A DNA stretch of 64,000 bases from JAZLIT01 sp045617525. Lineage in GTDB: Bacteria; Bacillota; Bacilli; Bacillales_A; Planococcaceae. The number at the start of each line of letters is the position of its first letter. Position 1 is the stretch's first letter. Below the pieces are notes generated by a model. The model ran no database searches. It was not told the DNA's origin and was given only the letters and a program-made list of their open reading frames with translations. Below are positions 1 through 9,830 of this stretch, piece by piece. The stretch lies in NCBI GenBank assembly GCA_045617525.1, contig JAZLIT010000265.1:12717-76716 (forward strand). Direction: 5' to 3'. The translations under genes and the position numbers were made by a program.

Positions 1-1663
1 TAGCTGAACGGATGTTTGTTTTTTGTTTCATTTTAACAACGTTTACTGTGATATCGCCGTCACGGTTATTTTCACCAACAACCATTCCTTCATAAATCTC
101 AGTACCTGGCTCGATAAATAATGTACCACGGTCCTCGATACCCATCATACCGTAAGTTGTAGATTTACCAGTTTCCATAGAAACAAGTACGCCTTGGTGA
201 CGTCCGCCAACTTTACCAGTAACTACTGGTTGGTAAGAATCGAATGTATGGTTGATAATACCGAAACCTTTAGTGATAGACATGAACTCAGTAGAGTAAC
301 CAATTAAACCACGTGCTGGTACGTTGAAGATTAAACGTACTTGGCCAGAACCATTGTTAATCATATCAATCATTTCACCTTTACGAGTACCGATTGATTC
401 AATAATTGAACCTACAGAATCTTCAGGTACATCGATTTGAACGCGTTCGATTGGCTCACAACGTACGCCATCGATTTCACGGATGATTACTTGTGGTTTA
501 GAAACTTGTAATTCAAAACCTTCACGACGCATGTTTTCGATTAAGATCGATAAGTGAAGCTCACCACGACCAGAAACTGTCCATGCATCTGGAGAATCAG
601 TATCTTCTACACGTAGAGATACGTCTGTTTGTAATTGTGCACGTAAACGCTCTTCAATTTTACGAGAAGTAACCCATTTACCTTCGCGACCTGCGAAAGG
701 AGAGTTGTTTACTAAGAATGTCATTTGTAGAGTTGGCTCATCGATACGTAATGGTGTTAACGCATCTGGGTGCTCTATAGGACAAACTGTTTCACCAACG
801 TTGATTTCTTCCATACCTGAAACGGCAATTAAGTCACCAGCTTTAGCTGATTCAATTTCTACACGCTTAAGGCCTAAGAAACCAAATAATTTTGTAACAC
901 GGTAGTTTTTAACTGTTCCGTCTAACTTCATAAGAGAAACTTGTTGTCCTACTGTAATTGTTCCGCGGAATACGCGACCAATACCAATACGTCCAACGAA
1001 GTCATTATAGTCAAGTAAAGCTACTTGGAATTGTAATGGTTCTTCAGAGTTATCAATTGGTGCTGGAATAGCTGAGATGATTGTTTCAAATAAGCTTGCC
1101 ATGTTTTCTTCTTGTTTTGATGGATCTGAATCTAAAGAAGAAGTACCGTTAACACCTGAAGCGTAAACTACTGGGAAATCTAATTGATCGTCTTCAGCAC
1201 CAAGTTCGATGAATAATTCTAGTACTTCATCTACTACTTCTAGTGGACGAGCTGAATCTTTATCAACTTTGTTAACTACAACGATTGGTATTAATTTTTG
1301 CTCTAACGCTTTTTTTAGTACGAAACGAGTTTGTGGCATACAACCTTCGTATGCATCTACAACTAAACAAACACCGTCAACCATTTTAAGGATACGTTCT
1401 ACTTCTCCACCGAAATCGGCGTGTCCTGGAGTATCAAGGATGTTGATACGAGTATCTTTATAGTTTACTGCAGTTGTTTTAGCTAGGATTGTTATCCCGC
1501 GCTCACGTTCGATATCATTCGAGTCCATTGCACGTTCTTCAACGCGCTCATTTGAACGGAAAGTACCTGATTGTTTTAATAATTCGTCAACTAAAGTAGT
1601 TTTACCGTGATCGACGTGGGCGATAATTGCGATATTGCGTAAGTCTGAACGTAAATTTGTCAT
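1..1663 (-). CDS. typA: Ribosome-associated GTPase TypA/BipA (3' end cut off)
   Basis: Translation GTPase of the EF-G/LepA superfamily that binds the ribosome and supports growth under stress. Reading the minus strand from the ATG at 1663, residues 15-23 are AHVDHGKTT (G1), ERGIT follows near residue 54 (switch region), DTPGH at 77-81 (G3) and NKVD (G4) further on. The C-terminal part contains the family stretches [18 protein letters not shown] and [12 protein letters not shown]. About 554 codons are present and the reading frame is open at base 1; the last visible residues are close to the usual C-terminal region, so roughly 60 residues are missing. A GGAGTGG ribosome site precedes the ATG. 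In B. subtilis this is ylaG, next to ylaF, which is divergent here. Identity is secure. Confidence 0.96.
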   Translation of the reverse strand, partial: MTNLRSDLRNIAIIAHVDHGKTTLVDELLKQSGTFRSNERVEERAMDSNDIERERGITILAKTTAVNYKDTRINILDTPGHADFGGEVERILKMVDGVCLVVDAYEGCMPQTRFVLKKALEQKLIPIVVVNKVDKDSARPLEVVDEVLELFIELGAEDDQLDFPVVYASGVNGTSSLDSDPSKQEENMASLFETIISAIPAPIDNSEEPLQFQVALLDYNDFVGRIGIGRVFRGTITVGQQVSLMKLDGTVKNYRVTKLFGFLGLKRVEIESAKAGDLIAVSGMEEINVGETVCPIEHPDALTPLRIDEPTLQMTFLVNNSPFAGREGKWVTSRKIEERLRAQLQTDVSLRVEDTDSPDAWTVSGRGELHLSILIENMRREGFELQVSKPQVIIREIDGVRCEPIERVQIDVPEDSVGSIIESIGTRKGEMIDMINNGSGQVRLIFNVPARGLIGYSTEFMSITKGFGIINHTFDSYQPVVTGKVGGRHQGVLVSMETGKSTTYGMMGIEDRGTLFIEPGTEIYEGMVVGENNRDGDITVNVVKMKQKTNIRSA

Positions 1664-1797
1664 TATTCCACTCCATATTCTTTTTTCATATGTTTAACTG
1701 TGATATTATATCACAAGAAAGATTAAATGTCTTTTTTGAAAGTTTATATTTCTTAATATCCTATAGATTTATCTTTCAAAAATAAGGAGGAATAGTG

Positions 1798-2013
1798 TTG
1801 AACAAAGCAAAATTGGTGATGTTCATTTACGCATTAGCTGCAATTATGTCAATGTTGGGAATTGGTATTTCTGTTGCAGTAGTAGGTGCTACAGGTGATA
1901 AATATAACCTAGTAGGTATTCTTGGTATCATTTTATGTACCATAGCAATGTGTGTTATCTTTATGATGGGCTTTATCACAAAAAAGAAATTCCAAAAGCA
2001 AGGTTTACTTTAA
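1798..2013 (+). CDS. ylaF: YlaF-like small membrane protein
   Basis: Small protein of about 71 residues with two hydrophobic segments (roughly residues 6-30 and 38-60) and a basic tail KKKFQKQ, so probably two membrane spans with a cytoplasmic C terminus. Size, topology and position divergent from typA match YlaF (DUF5325) of Bacillus; no function is established. A GTG at 1795 is in frame, but TTG at 1798 lies seven bases after AAGGAGG and is the better start. A hairpin with a T run follows at 2021. Assignment rests on context and topology more than on a sequence motif. Confidence 0.7.
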   Translation: MNKAKLVMFIYALAAIMSMLGIGISVAVVGATGDKYNLVGILGIILCTIAMCVIFMMGFITKKKFQKQGLL

Positions 2014-2020
2014 TTCAATA

Positions 2021-2073
2021 AAAAATGGATGCAATCTTCGTCTTTTGACTTAGGATGCATCCGTTTTTTATTT
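2021..2073. terminator. Bidirectional terminator between ylaF and yktC
   Basis: Stem ATGGATGCA/TGCATCCGT with a 23-base loop, flanked by A and T runs, placed between converging genes. Confidence 0.7.
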
Positions 2074-2095
2074 AATTTAATTCTATAACCCATGA

Positions 2096-2890
2096 TTATT
2101 TCTTTTCCTCTATATAGTCGTCTAATAATTGTTGGTGAATATATGGATTTGCAATTAAAAATGTATCCGTCGATAAAAAATCAAAGTAATCACCTTTTAG
2201 ATTCGTCGCAATCGCACCAACTTCTTTGGCGATAATCGTCCCCCCACCAATGTCCCAAGGTGCTAAACGCATCGAAATATAAGCATCTAATTTGCCCGTT
2301 ACAACAAAAGCAATTTCCATCGCAGCAGATCCGTATGAACGTGTGCCACGTACTGTTCGAATTAATTCAATTAATTTTTCATGATTTACTTTTTCATTTG
2401 GTGTAACCCAGCTTGCATTAATTCCAATAACCGCTTCTTCAAGCTTTAGAGGTTCTAATTTACGTAAGGGTGAGTCGTTATACCAAGCACCTTTGCCCTC
2501 AATTGCATAAAATAAATCTTCCCGCATTACATCAAAAATGTACCCCAATTTACCGATTCCATCTTCAAAAATACCGATAGAAATCATAAAGTGACGATGC
2601 TGCTTCACAAAATTCATCGTTCCATCAATCGGATCGATAATCCAGACAATGCCTTCTAGCTGTTCTACCTTTTCACCCATCCCTTCTTCACCTAAAATAC
2701 GGTGTTCAGGATTACGTGTTTTGATTTTATCGATGAAAAACAGTTCCGTTTCTCGGTCAATATTCGTCACTAAATCATTTGCATTTGACTTCGTCTCCAC
2801 CTGCAGGTCATAGGAGAAGGAATCTCGTATTCTTATACCAGCTTCTCGAATTATTTCTTTCGCAAACTGATCAATTTCTTCTATATTCAT
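2096..2890 (-). CDS. yktC: Inositol-1-monophosphatase family protein YktC
   Basis: Mg2+-dependent phosphatase of the inositol monophosphatase (SuhB) family; in Bacillus it acts on inositol-1-phosphate and related sugar phosphates. Residues 67-70 are GEEG and 86-91 DPIDGT, the two metal-binding motifs; APWDIGGG near residue 210 supplies the third metal ligand. Length is 264 residues, as usual. An in-frame start exists 48 bases upstream, but the ATG at 2890 (MNIEEIDQ) has a GGGGTG ribosome site and matches the remembered N terminus of B. subtilis YktC. It lies downstream of ykzI but a terminator separates the two. Confidence 0.93.
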   Translation of the reverse strand: MNIEEIDQFAKEIIREAGIRIRDSFSYDLQVETKSNANDLVTNIDRETELFFIDKIKTRNPEHRILGEEGMGEKVEQLEGIVWIIDPIDGTMNFVKQHRHFMISIGIFEDGIGKLGYIFDVMREDLFYAIEGKGAWYNDSPLRKLEPLKLEEAVIGINASWVTPNEKVNHEKLIELIRTVRGTRSYGSAAMEIAFVVTGKLDAYISMRLAPWDIGGGTIIAKEVGAIATNLKGDYFDFLSTDTFLIANPYIHQQLLDDYIEEKK

Positions 2891-3026
2891 CCCATTCACC
2901 CCATTAGCACGTTTAGTATTTATGTATAAATTTAACACATATAAACAAGAAATTTGTAAAAAATATAATTATTTTTTTTGATTCTTTTTAATCCCGCAAC
3001 TATTCAGGATAGTATTAGTGAATACG

Positions 3027-3066
3027 TAAAAAAACACTTGCAGCTTATATGCAAGCGTTTTTATTT
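3027..3066 (-). terminator. Terminator after ykzI
   Basis: Stem of about nine pairs (ACGCTTGCA against TGCAAGTGT, read on the minus strand) followed by a run of T; it also has T on the other side and could work both ways. Confidence 0.7.
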
Positions 3067-3082
3067 TGGCTTTAAAGAAAGA

Positions 3083-3280
3083 CTATACATACACCTTTAA
3101 ACCATCAAGTTCTTGATTAATCTCAATTAGCCGTTTTTTAGATTTACTTATTTCAATTTCATTTTTTTCTTCCATTGCACTATATAAGGATGCAAGTTCA
3201 TAATCGAGCTCTAGTTGCAGGATAAGTTCATATTGCTTTTCAATATCAACTTTTCGTATTATTTTAATCATCTGTCTCAT
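3083..3280 (-). CDS. ykzI: Small conserved protein, YkzI position
   Basis: A 65-residue, charged, probably all-helical cytoplasmic protein with heptad-like stretches (LQLELDYELASLYSAMEEK and a later KKRLIEINQELDGL), so it may form a coiled coil. No catalytic motif is visible. It sits between yktC and yktB exactly where B. subtilis has ykzI. The ATG at 3280 (MRQMIKI) lies nine bases after AAGGAG; the in-frame TTG two codons upstream is too close to that site. Function unknown; the name is from position only. Confidence 0.6.
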   Translation of the reverse strand: MRQMIKIIRKVDIEKQYELILQLELDYELASLYSAMEEKNEIEISKSKKRLIEINQELDGLKVYV

Positions 3281-3405
3281 AATCAATCACTCCTTTTTAC
3301 TTGATATACTTCTTCACAAGAGAGAAAATGTGAGAAGAGTAGTAGTTAGAATCTTTTTCCCATCTTCTTCTCATAATAAACATTTTAATCGAAAGGAATT
3401 ACAAA

Positions 3406-4035
3406 ATGAATACTACTAAATGGACTACTGATGACTTCCGAGTTTTCGAAATTGACGGATTAGACGAGCGAATGGATGCACTCACTAGTCAAATACGACC
3501 AAAATTTCATCAATTAGGGGATTACTTCTCCGCTTACTTCAGCGCAAAAACTGGAGATGAATTTTACCCTCATGTTGCTAAACACGCGCGCCGTACCGTT
3601 AACCCCCCAAAAGATTCATGGGTGGCTTTTGCACCATATAAAAGAGGCTATAAAGCATTACCTCATTTCCAAATCGGATTATGGGGCAGCCACCTATTTA
3701 TCGTGCTAGCCGTTATTTACGAGGCACCTAATAAAACCGAAATGGCCGAACGTTTACTGCAAAATACTTCTTTATTTGAAACATTAAATAGTAGCTATAG
3801 TATTTCCGGCGACCACATGGCCCCAACTTACCACTCACTAACTGATAACGAACCTTCAGAAACATTAGAAAAAATGCTGATTCGTTTAAGAGATGTTAAA
3901 AAAGGTGAATTTTTAGTTGGTCGCTTTATTCCTGCCGAAGAAGCTGTTCAAATGGACCATCAACAATTTATGTCTCTAGCTGAAGATACATTTAGCACAA
4001 TCTTACCTATTTACAATGTCATGACAAATAAATAA
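3406..4035 (+). CDS. yktB: YktB, DUF1054/UPF0637 protein
   Basis: A 209-residue soluble protein that I recognise as the UPF0637 family from features such as the WTTDDFRVFEIDGLDERM start, HVAKHARRTVNPPKDSWVAF and LPHFQIGLWGSHLF. No enzymatic function is established for this family. It is monocistronic: a GAAAGGAA ribosome site precedes the ATG, and a long perfect hairpin (4175-4208) separates it from the converging yktA. The same yktA-yktB pair occurs in B. subtilis. Confidence 0.9.
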   Translation: MNTTKWTTDDFRVFEIDGLDERMDALTSQIRPKFHQLGDYFSAYFSAKTGDEFYPHVAKHARRTVNPPKDSWVAFAPYKRGYKALPHFQIGLWGSHLFIVLAVIYEAPNKTEMAERLLQNTSLFETLNSSYSISGDHMAPTYHSLTDNEPSETLEKMLIRLRDVKKGEFLVGRFIPAEEAVQMDHQQFMSLAEDTFSTILPIYNVMTNK

Positions 4036-4174
4036 CCCCAATACTATTAATATGCACATCCAACTAATATTCATTCCTTAAAAAAACAAAGTTATAAAGC
4101 AAATTTTATGATTTAACTATCTGCTATTCTTTTTGAACTTAGAATTTAAAATTTTATATCCTTTTTGGGAAATC

Positions 4175-4208
4175 AAACACCCCCCATTCACATGAATGGG
4201 GGGTGTTT
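4175..4208. terminator. Perfect bidirectional terminator between yktB and yktA
   Basis: A 16-bp perfect stem (AAACACCCCCCATTCA and its complement) with a two-base centre, between converging genes. Confidence 0.85.
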
Positions 4209-4220
4209 ATTTTACGCGTT

Positions 4221-4493
4221 TTATTTAATGCGAATTATTTTGCCCTCAGCAAGTTCCTTCGCCAATTTCACGGCTTTAAAAGCAACATAACCACTGACTT
4301 CCTCAAATTCACGGCAAATTGTTTTTTCTTCTGCCTGAGATGGTACTACTGCTTTAAATAAACGATATTTCTCCATAAATACTTCTCGCTTAATACCCTT
4401 CTCATAAGCTGCTTCTACCGCTTCGAAAAAATGTACTACATCGACCATTTCTTTTGTCGACCAATCTGTTGATAAAGGATATGAATATTCCAT
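4221..4493 (-). CDS. yktA: YktA, UPF0223 family
   Basis: A 90-residue protein of the UPF0223 family, recognised by the N-terminal pattern MEYSYPLSTDWSTKEMVDVV and the helical FFEAVEAAYEKGI region. Family members are small, compact, helical cytoplasmic proteins of unknown role. No signal peptide or membrane segment. It lies divergent from speA and converges on yktB, as in B. subtilis. The ATG at 4493 follows an AAAGGTGG ribosome site. Confidence 0.85.
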   Translation of the reverse strand: MEYSYPLSTDWSTKEMVDVVHFFEAVEAAYEKGIKREVFMEKYRLFKAVVPSQAEEKTICREFEEVSGYVAFKAVKLAKELAEGKIIRIK

Positions 4494-4672
4494 TTTAAAA
4501 AAACCACCTTTTTAATAACTTTTCTTATTTTACTCGTAAATCGAATACAGATGCAACCATAGTGCCATTTCTACGTTTCTTAAAAAAAATCAAAAAACCC
4601 AAAAAGTGAATACACTAATTCGTATATTCTTACTTCTCTGAAAATTATGTAGTAACGCATGTCTAATAATGC

Positions 4673-4678
4673 TATAAT
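4673..4678 (+). promoter_or_regulatory. Candidate -10 element of speA
   Basis: A perfect TATAAT about 42 bases before the chosen start. No good -35 box is 17 bases upstream (TAGTAA), so only the -10 is claimed. Confidence 0.4.
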
Positions 4679-4719
4679 TCATTTGTTTTAAAAATTAAAT
4701 AAGTGAGGTGGTACCTGCG

Positions 4720-6189
4720 TTGTCACAGTTAGAAACTCCTTTGTTCGACGTTCTACTCAAGCATAGAAACCGACATCCAATTCAGTTCCATATTCCGGGC
4801 CATAAAAAAGGGCAAGGAATGGACCCAGCGTTTCGAGAGTTCGTCGGCGACAACGTTTTATCAATTGATTTAATAAATATCGCTCCACTTGACGATTTAC
4901 ATTCACCTAAGGGGGCTATCGCACAAGCCCAAAACTTAGCCGCCGAAGCATTCGGTGCTGATTACACATTTTTTTCCGTTCAAGGTACTAGCGGAGCCAT
5001 CATGGCGATGATTTTAGCTGTCGTCGGTCCAGGCGATAAAATACTTGTACCACGGAATGTTCATAAATCGATAATGTCAGCCATCGTATTTGCTGGGGCA
5101 ATTCCTATCTTCATTCACCCTGAGGTTGATACCGAACTCGGTATTTCTCATGGTATTTCACCTGAATCTGTAGAAAAAGCACTGCAAAAGTATCCAGATG
5201 CAAAAGCTGTGTTAGTCATTAACCCAACTTATTTTGGATTTGTAGCTGACCTACAAAAAATCGTTGAAATCGTACACTTACAAAACATCCCCGTTATTGT
5301 AGATGAAGCACATGGTGTACATATTAAATTCCATGAAGCGTTACCGCTATCTGCCATGCAAGCTGGGGCTGACATGGCCGCGACAAGTGTCCATAAATTA
5401 GGCGGTTCTATGACTGGAAGTTCAGTACTTAATGTTCGTGAAGGATTAATTTCGCCAAAACGAGTTCAATCGGTTCTTTCTATGTTAACGACAACATCAA
5501 CATCATATCCATTACTTGCGTCATTGGACACAGCGCGTCGACAATTAGCGATCCACGGTCATGATTTATTAGAAGTAGCGATTCGTTTAGCCAAAGATAC
5601 ACGTAAACGTATCAACGCTATTCCTCATTTAACATGTGTAGGAAGAGAAAGGCTAGGTTCCTCTGCTACATTCGATATGGACCCGACAAAGCTTTTAATT
5701 AGTGTGAAGGATTTAGGTATTACAGGACATGCAGCCGAAGAATGGCTACGTCACAATGCAAATATCGAGGTTGAATTATCAGACCTATATAATATTTTAT
5801 GCATCGTAACAATTGCGGATTCGAAAAAGGAAATGAATATACTTATTAATGCATTAAGTCGATTATCAAAGGAATTTGATTCGGAAGCAGCAATAAAAGT
5901 AGTAAGCGTTACAATTCCCGAAATACCCGCTCTTGCGATGACACCACGCGATGCATTTTATGCACAAACAGAAAGCATCCCATTAGCAGATGCTGAAGGC
6001 TATATTTGTGCTGAATTTATTATGGTTTACCCACCAGGAATCCCGATCTTTATTCCAGGTGAAATCATCACTAAAGACAATATTGAATTTATCCAAATGA
6101 ATATTGAGGCTGGTCTACCTGTACAAGGCCCAGAAGATGCTACATTAAAAAATATTCTTGTTATTAAAGAACGTAAAGCAATTTATTAA
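4720..6189 (+). CDS. speA: Arginine decarboxylase (Orn/Lys/Arg family)
   Basis: PLP-dependent decarboxylase making agmatine from arginine, first step of the bacillar polyamine route. Counting from the TTG at 4720, residues 195-199 are DEAHG (PLP aspartate) and 223-230 are SVHKLGGS with K226 as the probable Schiff-base lysine; the C-terminal domain ends with PPGIPIFIPGE and LPVQGPED, typical of the family. An in-frame GTG twelve bases upstream lies inside the GTGAGGTGG ribosome site; the TTG eight bases downstream gives MSQLETPLF, which matches the remembered start of B. subtilis SpeA. Length is 489 residues. Lysine decarboxylase is the alternative substrate assignment, but similarity to SpeA is very high. 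Confidence 0.92.
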   Translation: MSQLETPLFDVLLKHRNRHPIQFHIPGHKKGQGMDPAFREFVGDNVLSIDLINIAPLDDLHSPKGAIAQAQNLAAEAFGADYTFFSVQGTSGAIMAMILAVVGPGDKILVPRNVHKSIMSAIVFAGAIPIFIHPEVDTELGISHGISPESVEKALQKYPDAKAVLVINPTYFGFVADLQKIVEIVHLQNIPVIVDEAHGVHIKFHEALPLSAMQAGADMAATSVHKLGGSMTGSSVLNVREGLISPKRVQSVLSMLTTTSTSYPLLASLDTARRQLAIHGHDLLEVAIRLAKDTRKRINAIPHLTCVGRERLGSSATFDMDPTKLLISVKDLGITGHAAEEWLRHNANIEVELSDLYNILCIVTIADSKKEMNILINALSRLSKEFDSEAAIKVVSVTIPEIPALAMTPRDAFYAQTESIPLADAEGYICAEFIMVYPPGIPIFIPGEIITKDNIEFIQMNIEAGLPVQGPEDATLKNILVIKERKAIY

Positions 6190-6195
6190 AAATAG

Positions 6196-6233
6196 AAAAT
6201 GCGGCATCCCTTTTTCTGGGTGCCGCATTTTTA
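6196..6233. terminator. Bidirectional terminator between speA and lrgB
   Basis: GC-rich stem AAAATGCGGCATCCC against GGGTGCCGCATTTT, with T or A runs on both sides; serves both converging genes. Confidence 0.85.
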
Positions 6234-6920
6234 TATAAACCATATCGCAAACAACGGGGAAATAAACGCACCTAATATTGCACTTAGCCCCATCGAAAGG
6301 GACCCAATAGATAAAGTTTCTTCATCATATTCCTTTAGCTTCGAAACTCCGACACCATGACTCACACTGCCCATTGCTACCCCTCTGCTAATTGCCGTAT
6401 GTATCTTGAATACTCGAAATAACGTCGGCCCTAGAATAGCACCGGTGAACCCAGCTACCATAACTAACACGGCTGTTAACGGAGCGATCCCACCAACTGT
6501 CTCACTCACCTGCATTGCAACAGGCGTCGTCAATGACTTAGGCAAAGAGGTTAGAAGAAAGCTTTCACTCGCCCCAAATAGCTTCAGTAACACAATGACA
6601 CTCACGAGCCCTGAAAGCATCGCTACGCTAACACTAGATAGAATGGCATATTTATATTTATATATCGTGTAGCGCTGATTATAGAGCGGCACAGCTAATG
6701 CCACGACTGCTGGTCCAAGCAATTGTTGAAGCCAAACACCGCCCTGCATATATGTATCATACGGAATATGAAAGAGCAATAAGAAAACTGATACGAGCGT
6801 TGTAGTTGTTAAAACTGGAAAAAGTAAAGGATGTGGTTTTTTCTCATATATTTTTTTCATCACTAGAAATAAGCACACTGTAGCAACTACAATCAATAAA
6901 ACTAGCGCAAAATTAGTCAT
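6231..6920 (-). CDS. lrgB: LrgB/CidB family membrane protein
   Basis: Integral membrane protein of 229 residues with about seven hydrophobic segments and the family stretches LPKSLTTPVAMQVSETVGGI and GVAMGSVSHGVG. LrgB/CidB proteins act with LrgA/CidA in murein hydrolase export or pyruvate transport; which applies here cannot be read from sequence. Its start overlaps the end of lrgA by eight bases, indicating translational coupling. The pair is next to the pyruvate dehydrogenase region, which is suggestive but not proof of a pyruvate-related role. Confidence 0.9.
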   Translation of the reverse strand: MTNFALVLLIVVATVCLFLVMKKIYEKKPHPLLFPVLTTTTLVSVFLLLFHIPYDTYMQGGVWLQQLLGPAVVALAVPLYNQRYTIYKYKYAILSSVSVAMLSGLVSVIVLLKLFGASESFLLTSLPKSLTTPVAMQVSETVGGIAPLTAVLVMVAGFTGAILGPTLFRVFKIHTAISRGVAMGSVSHGVGVSKLKEYDEETLSIGSLSMGLSAILGAFISPLFAIWFI

Positions 6921-7290
6921 TTGATTTTGCCCCTTCCAACTCTTTACGCTCTATAAACTGACTGAATTTCCCTGTAAGTATCATTGAAATAAGAGAACTG
7001 ATGAAAACCGCAAGCATTAATAGAATACCGGGCATTTTTAGTAATTCTGGATATTGAATAACCCCTACCGTTGAAGGGATGAAAAAAAGCGTCAAAAAAG
7101 CAATTAAAAAACTAGACCCACCGCGAACCATCTTTACATCAACCACATTTAACATTAATAATATCCATAAAATAAGTAGGCCAATTATACTTCCAGGAAT
7201 AAAAATTCCCGTCCACTTTACAATTAATTCTCCAATAAAATAAAATACCCATAAAATGCCGACCTGTGCAATTATTTTAACCGAATTCAT
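6913..7290 (-). CDS. lrgA: LrgA/CidA family holin-like protein
   Basis: A 125-residue membrane protein with four hydrophobic segments. The stretch GELIVKWTGIFIPGSIIGLLIL carries the PGSIIG turn seen in LrgA/CidA, and FFIPSTVGVIQY is the second family signature. These are small holin-like partners of LrgB, linked in other Firmicutes to autolysis control and pyruvate handling. The longer open frame to 7323 was rejected because the ATG at 7290 follows an AGAAGGTG ribosome site. No LytSR-type two-component regulator lies nearby. Confidence 0.88.
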   Translation of the reverse strand: MNSVKIIAQVGILWVFYFIGELIVKWTGIFIPGSIIGLLILWILLMLNVVDVKMVRGGSSFLIAFLTLFFIPSTVGVIQYPELLKMPGILLMLAVFISSLISMILTGKFSQFIERKELEGAKSND

Positions 7291-7415
7291 AAAACACCTT
7301 CTTTCCAACATGTTCCTATACATTCATTGTAAAACTCCAGAAATAATCCGTCTATTAAAAAAACTTGATGAATAAAGTTTCTAATAGGAGCTACAATTTC
7401 ATATCCCCCCAATCT

Positions 7416-7457
7416 AAAAAAACAAGCCAATTCGAAAAAAATCGAATTCACTTGCTT
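7416..7457 (-). terminator. Terminator after the SDR gene
   Basis: Imperfect stem around GAATTCGA/TCGAATT plus GCAAG/CTTG, followed on the minus strand by seven T. Confidence 0.75.
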
Positions 7458-7498
7458 TCGTAACTTTTCATTTCAATCATATCTATACATAGCATCAC

Positions 7499-8281
7499 CT
7501 AAATCGTGGCACATGAACCACCATCAATATTTAGCGAAGTTCCCGTAATATAGGATGCCGCTGGAGACGCTAAAAACACAATTGCTTTAGCTGCTTCTGT
7601 CGTGTCCCCAATTCGTCCCAACGGAATGGCTTGCCCTACTTTTTGAGAGTAGGCTTCCCACGATAAATGCGGTTCTTGATCTTTCCATCTTTTCTCAATT
7701 TGATCACTACGAATCAATCCGATACATACCGTATTTACACGAATATTGGAGGTACCTAAATCATTACTCATCGCTTTCGTTAACGCAATTCCTGCTGCAC
7801 GACTCACAGTTGTCGGCAATGAATTCGCAGGAGGTGTTTTCGCTAGCACAGCTGTCACATTAATAATCGCCCCTCCGCCTTGCTTTCTCATCTCAGGAAC
7901 CGCGGATTTCGAACAATTTACTGCGCCAAATAACTTCAAATCTAAATCTGCTTGCCAAAGTTCAGTTGAAACTTGTTCAAATGCATGAGCAGCTGCTGTT
8001 CCTGCATTATTTACTAAAATATCAACTTTACCGAACTCCTCTATCACAGTTCGAATTAAATTTTCACAATCCTTTTCTTTAGAAATATCTGTGCAAACCG
8101 CTAATACATCTTGTCCGGTTAATTGCTTAATATGGTCCTTCGCTGCCTGAAGTTGCTTTTCCCCACGTGCACAAATAGCCACTTGTGCACCTTCTTTCAC
8201 AAATAAAAGTGCCGTTTCAAAGCCAATTCCTTTGCTTCCACCTGTAACTACGGCCACTTTATTATGTAAATGCAAATCCAT
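7499..8281 (-). CDS. Short-chain dehydrogenase-like protein lacking the usual catalytic triad
   Basis: A 260-residue Rossmann-fold SDR. The cofactor site is intact (VVTGGSKGIGF near residue 12, NNAG near residue 90) and the C-terminal GTSLNIDGG is normal. Where classical SDRs have Ser then Tyr-x-x-x-Lys, this protein reads INVTAVLA and PTTVSRAAG, so the tyrosine is threonine, the lysine is arginine and the serine is threonine or alanine. It may be a non-classical reductase or a binding protein; substrate unknown. The ATG at 8281 (MDLHLH) is seven bases after AAGGGGG and preferred over the ATG two codons upstream. It lies just downstream of pdhD but behind a strong terminator, so it is a separate unit. 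Confidence 0.8.
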   Translation of the reverse strand: MDLHLHNKVAVVTGGSKGIGFETALLFVKEGAQVAICARGEKQLQAAKDHIKQLTGQDVLAVCTDISKEKDCENLIRTVIEEFGKVDILVNNAGTAAAHAFEQVSTELWQADLDLKLFGAVNCSKSAVPEMRKQGGGAIINVTAVLAKTPPANSLPTTVSRAAGIALTKAMSNDLGTSNIRVNTVCIGLIRSDQIEKRWKDQEPHLSWEAYSQKVGQAIPLGRIGDTTEAAKAIVFLASPAASYITGTSLNIDGGSCATI

Positions 8282-8363
8282 CACCATTCCCCCTTCTTGT
8301 ATACGTAAATTATTCTGTACTCTTCTTAATAATACCTTTTAAAAAACAAAATTATCCCCAATA

Positions 8364-8405
8364 GAAAAAGCGCTAGTCAAAAAGTAACTTTTGACTAGCG
8401 CTTTA
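8364..8405 (-). terminator. Terminator of the pdh operon
   Basis: Long stem AAAGCGCTAGTCAAAA with its complement and a T run on the minus strand, 9 bases after pdhD. Confidence 0.9.
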
Positions 8406-8413
8406 AATTTAAT

Positions 8414-9826
8414 TTATTTCGTTATGATATGGATTGGATTGCCTAGTAATACTTCAGCAGCTTCCATAGTAATTTCACCTAAAGTTGGGTGAGCGTGAAT
8501 TGTTAATGCGATATCTTCTGCAGTCATACCTGCTTCGATTGCAAGACCCATTTCAGCGATCATATCAGATGCACCAGCACCAACGATTTGAGCTCCCACT
8601 AATAAACCATCTTCTTTACGTGCAACAAGCTTCACGAAGCCTTCTGTTGCGTTTAAAGCTAATGCACGGCCATTTGCTGCGAATGGGAATTTCGCAGAAG
8701 AAACTTCTAAACCTTGAGCTTTTGCTTCGTCTTCAGATAAACCTACTGTAGCAAGTTCTGGATCTGTGAAGCATACTGCTGGGATTGCTAAGTAATCTAC
8801 TACTGAATGTTCACCAGCGATTGCTTCTGCTGCTACTTTACCTTCATAAGAAGCTTTATGAGCTAATTGAGGTCCAGCAACGATATCTCCGATTGCATAG
8901 ATGTTTGGTACGTTTGTGCGGCATTGCTTGTCAACTTTAACAAGACCACGCTCTGCAAACTCGATACCTACAGCTTCTAAGCCCATTTCGTCTGTGTTTG
9001 GACGACGACCTACAGTTACTAAAACGTAATCTGCTTCAACTGTTTTTTCTTCGCCACCAGCTTCATATTTTACTACGACACCTGTGTCTGATTCTTCAAC
9101 GCCTTTAGCAGATGCGCCTACAACAATGTCAACGCCTTTTTTCTTAAGGCCTTTTTTAACGATAGCCGTCATTTGTTTTTCGAAACCAGCTAAGATATCT
9201 TTGCCGCCTTCAATAATTGTTACTTGAGAACCTAGGTTAGCATAAGCTGAACCAAGCTCAGTACCGATATATCCACCACCGATAACAACTAATTTACCTG
9301 GAACTTCAGGTAAAGAAAGTGCACCAGTAGAGTTAATTACACGTTTAGTAAATTTGAAAGTTGGAATTTCAACTGGGCGTGAACCCGTAGCTAAAATTGC
9401 ATTTTTGAATGTATACGTTTGAGCAGATTCACCGTTAATTACACGTACAGTGTTTGCATCCACGAAGTAAGCTTCGCCGCTTACGATATCAACTTTATTA
9501 CCTTTTAATAAACCTTCAACGCCGCCAACTAATTTCTTAACAACGCCATCTTTGAAAGCTTGTGCTTTAGACCAATCAAGTTTCACATCAGTTGCTACGA
9601 TACCCATATCATCTGAATGTTTCGCATGTTCGAAACGGTGACCCACTGAAATTAAAGCTTTTGAAGGAATACAACCAACGTTTAAACAAACGCCTCCTAA
9701 GTTGCCCTTCTCTACTACTGTTACTTTTTGACCTGTTTGAGCTGCACGAATTGCTGCTACGTAACCACCTGGGCCCGAACCTACAACTAGAGTGTCAATC
9801 TCAATCGGAAAATCTCCTACTACCAT
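8414..9826 (-). CDS. pdhD: Dihydrolipoamide dehydrogenase (E3)
   Basis: FAD- and NAD-dependent E3 subunit that reoxidises dihydrolipoyl groups of the pyruvate dehydrogenase complex. Residues 14-25 hold the FAD-binding GSGPGG; the redox-active disulphide is C47 and C52 in [24 protein letters not shown] is the NAD site; HAHPTLGE near the C terminus carries the catalytic His-Glu pair. Length 470 residues is standard and the N terminus MVVGDFPIE matches B. subtilis. It is the last gene of the operon, starting four bases after pdhC, and is followed by a strong terminator. It probably also serves other 2-oxoacid dehydrogenases. Confidence 0.98.
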   Translation of the reverse strand: MVVGDFPIEIDTLVVGSGPGGYVAAIRAAQTGQKVTVVEKGNLGGVCLNVGCIPSKALISVGHRFEHAKHSDDMGIVATDVKLDWSKAQAFKDGVVKKLVGGVEGLLKGNKVDIVSGEAYFVDANTVRVINGESAQTYTFKNAILATGSRPVEIPTFKFTKRVINSTGALSLPEVPGKLVVIGGGYIGTELGSAYANLGSQVTIIEGGKDILAGFEKQMTAIVKKGLKKKGVDIVVGASAKGVEESDTGVVVKYEAGGEEKTVEADYVLVTVGRRPNTDEMGLEAVGIEFAERGLVKVDKQCRTNVPNIYAIGDIVAGPQLAHKASYEGKVAAEAIAGEHSVVDYLAIPAVCFTDPELATVGLSEDEAKAQGLEVSSAKFPFAANGRALALNATEGFVKLVARKEDGLLVGAQIVGAGASDMIAEMGLAIEAGMTAEDIALTIHAHPTLGEITMEAAEVLLGNPIHIITK

Positions 9827-9830
9827 ATAC

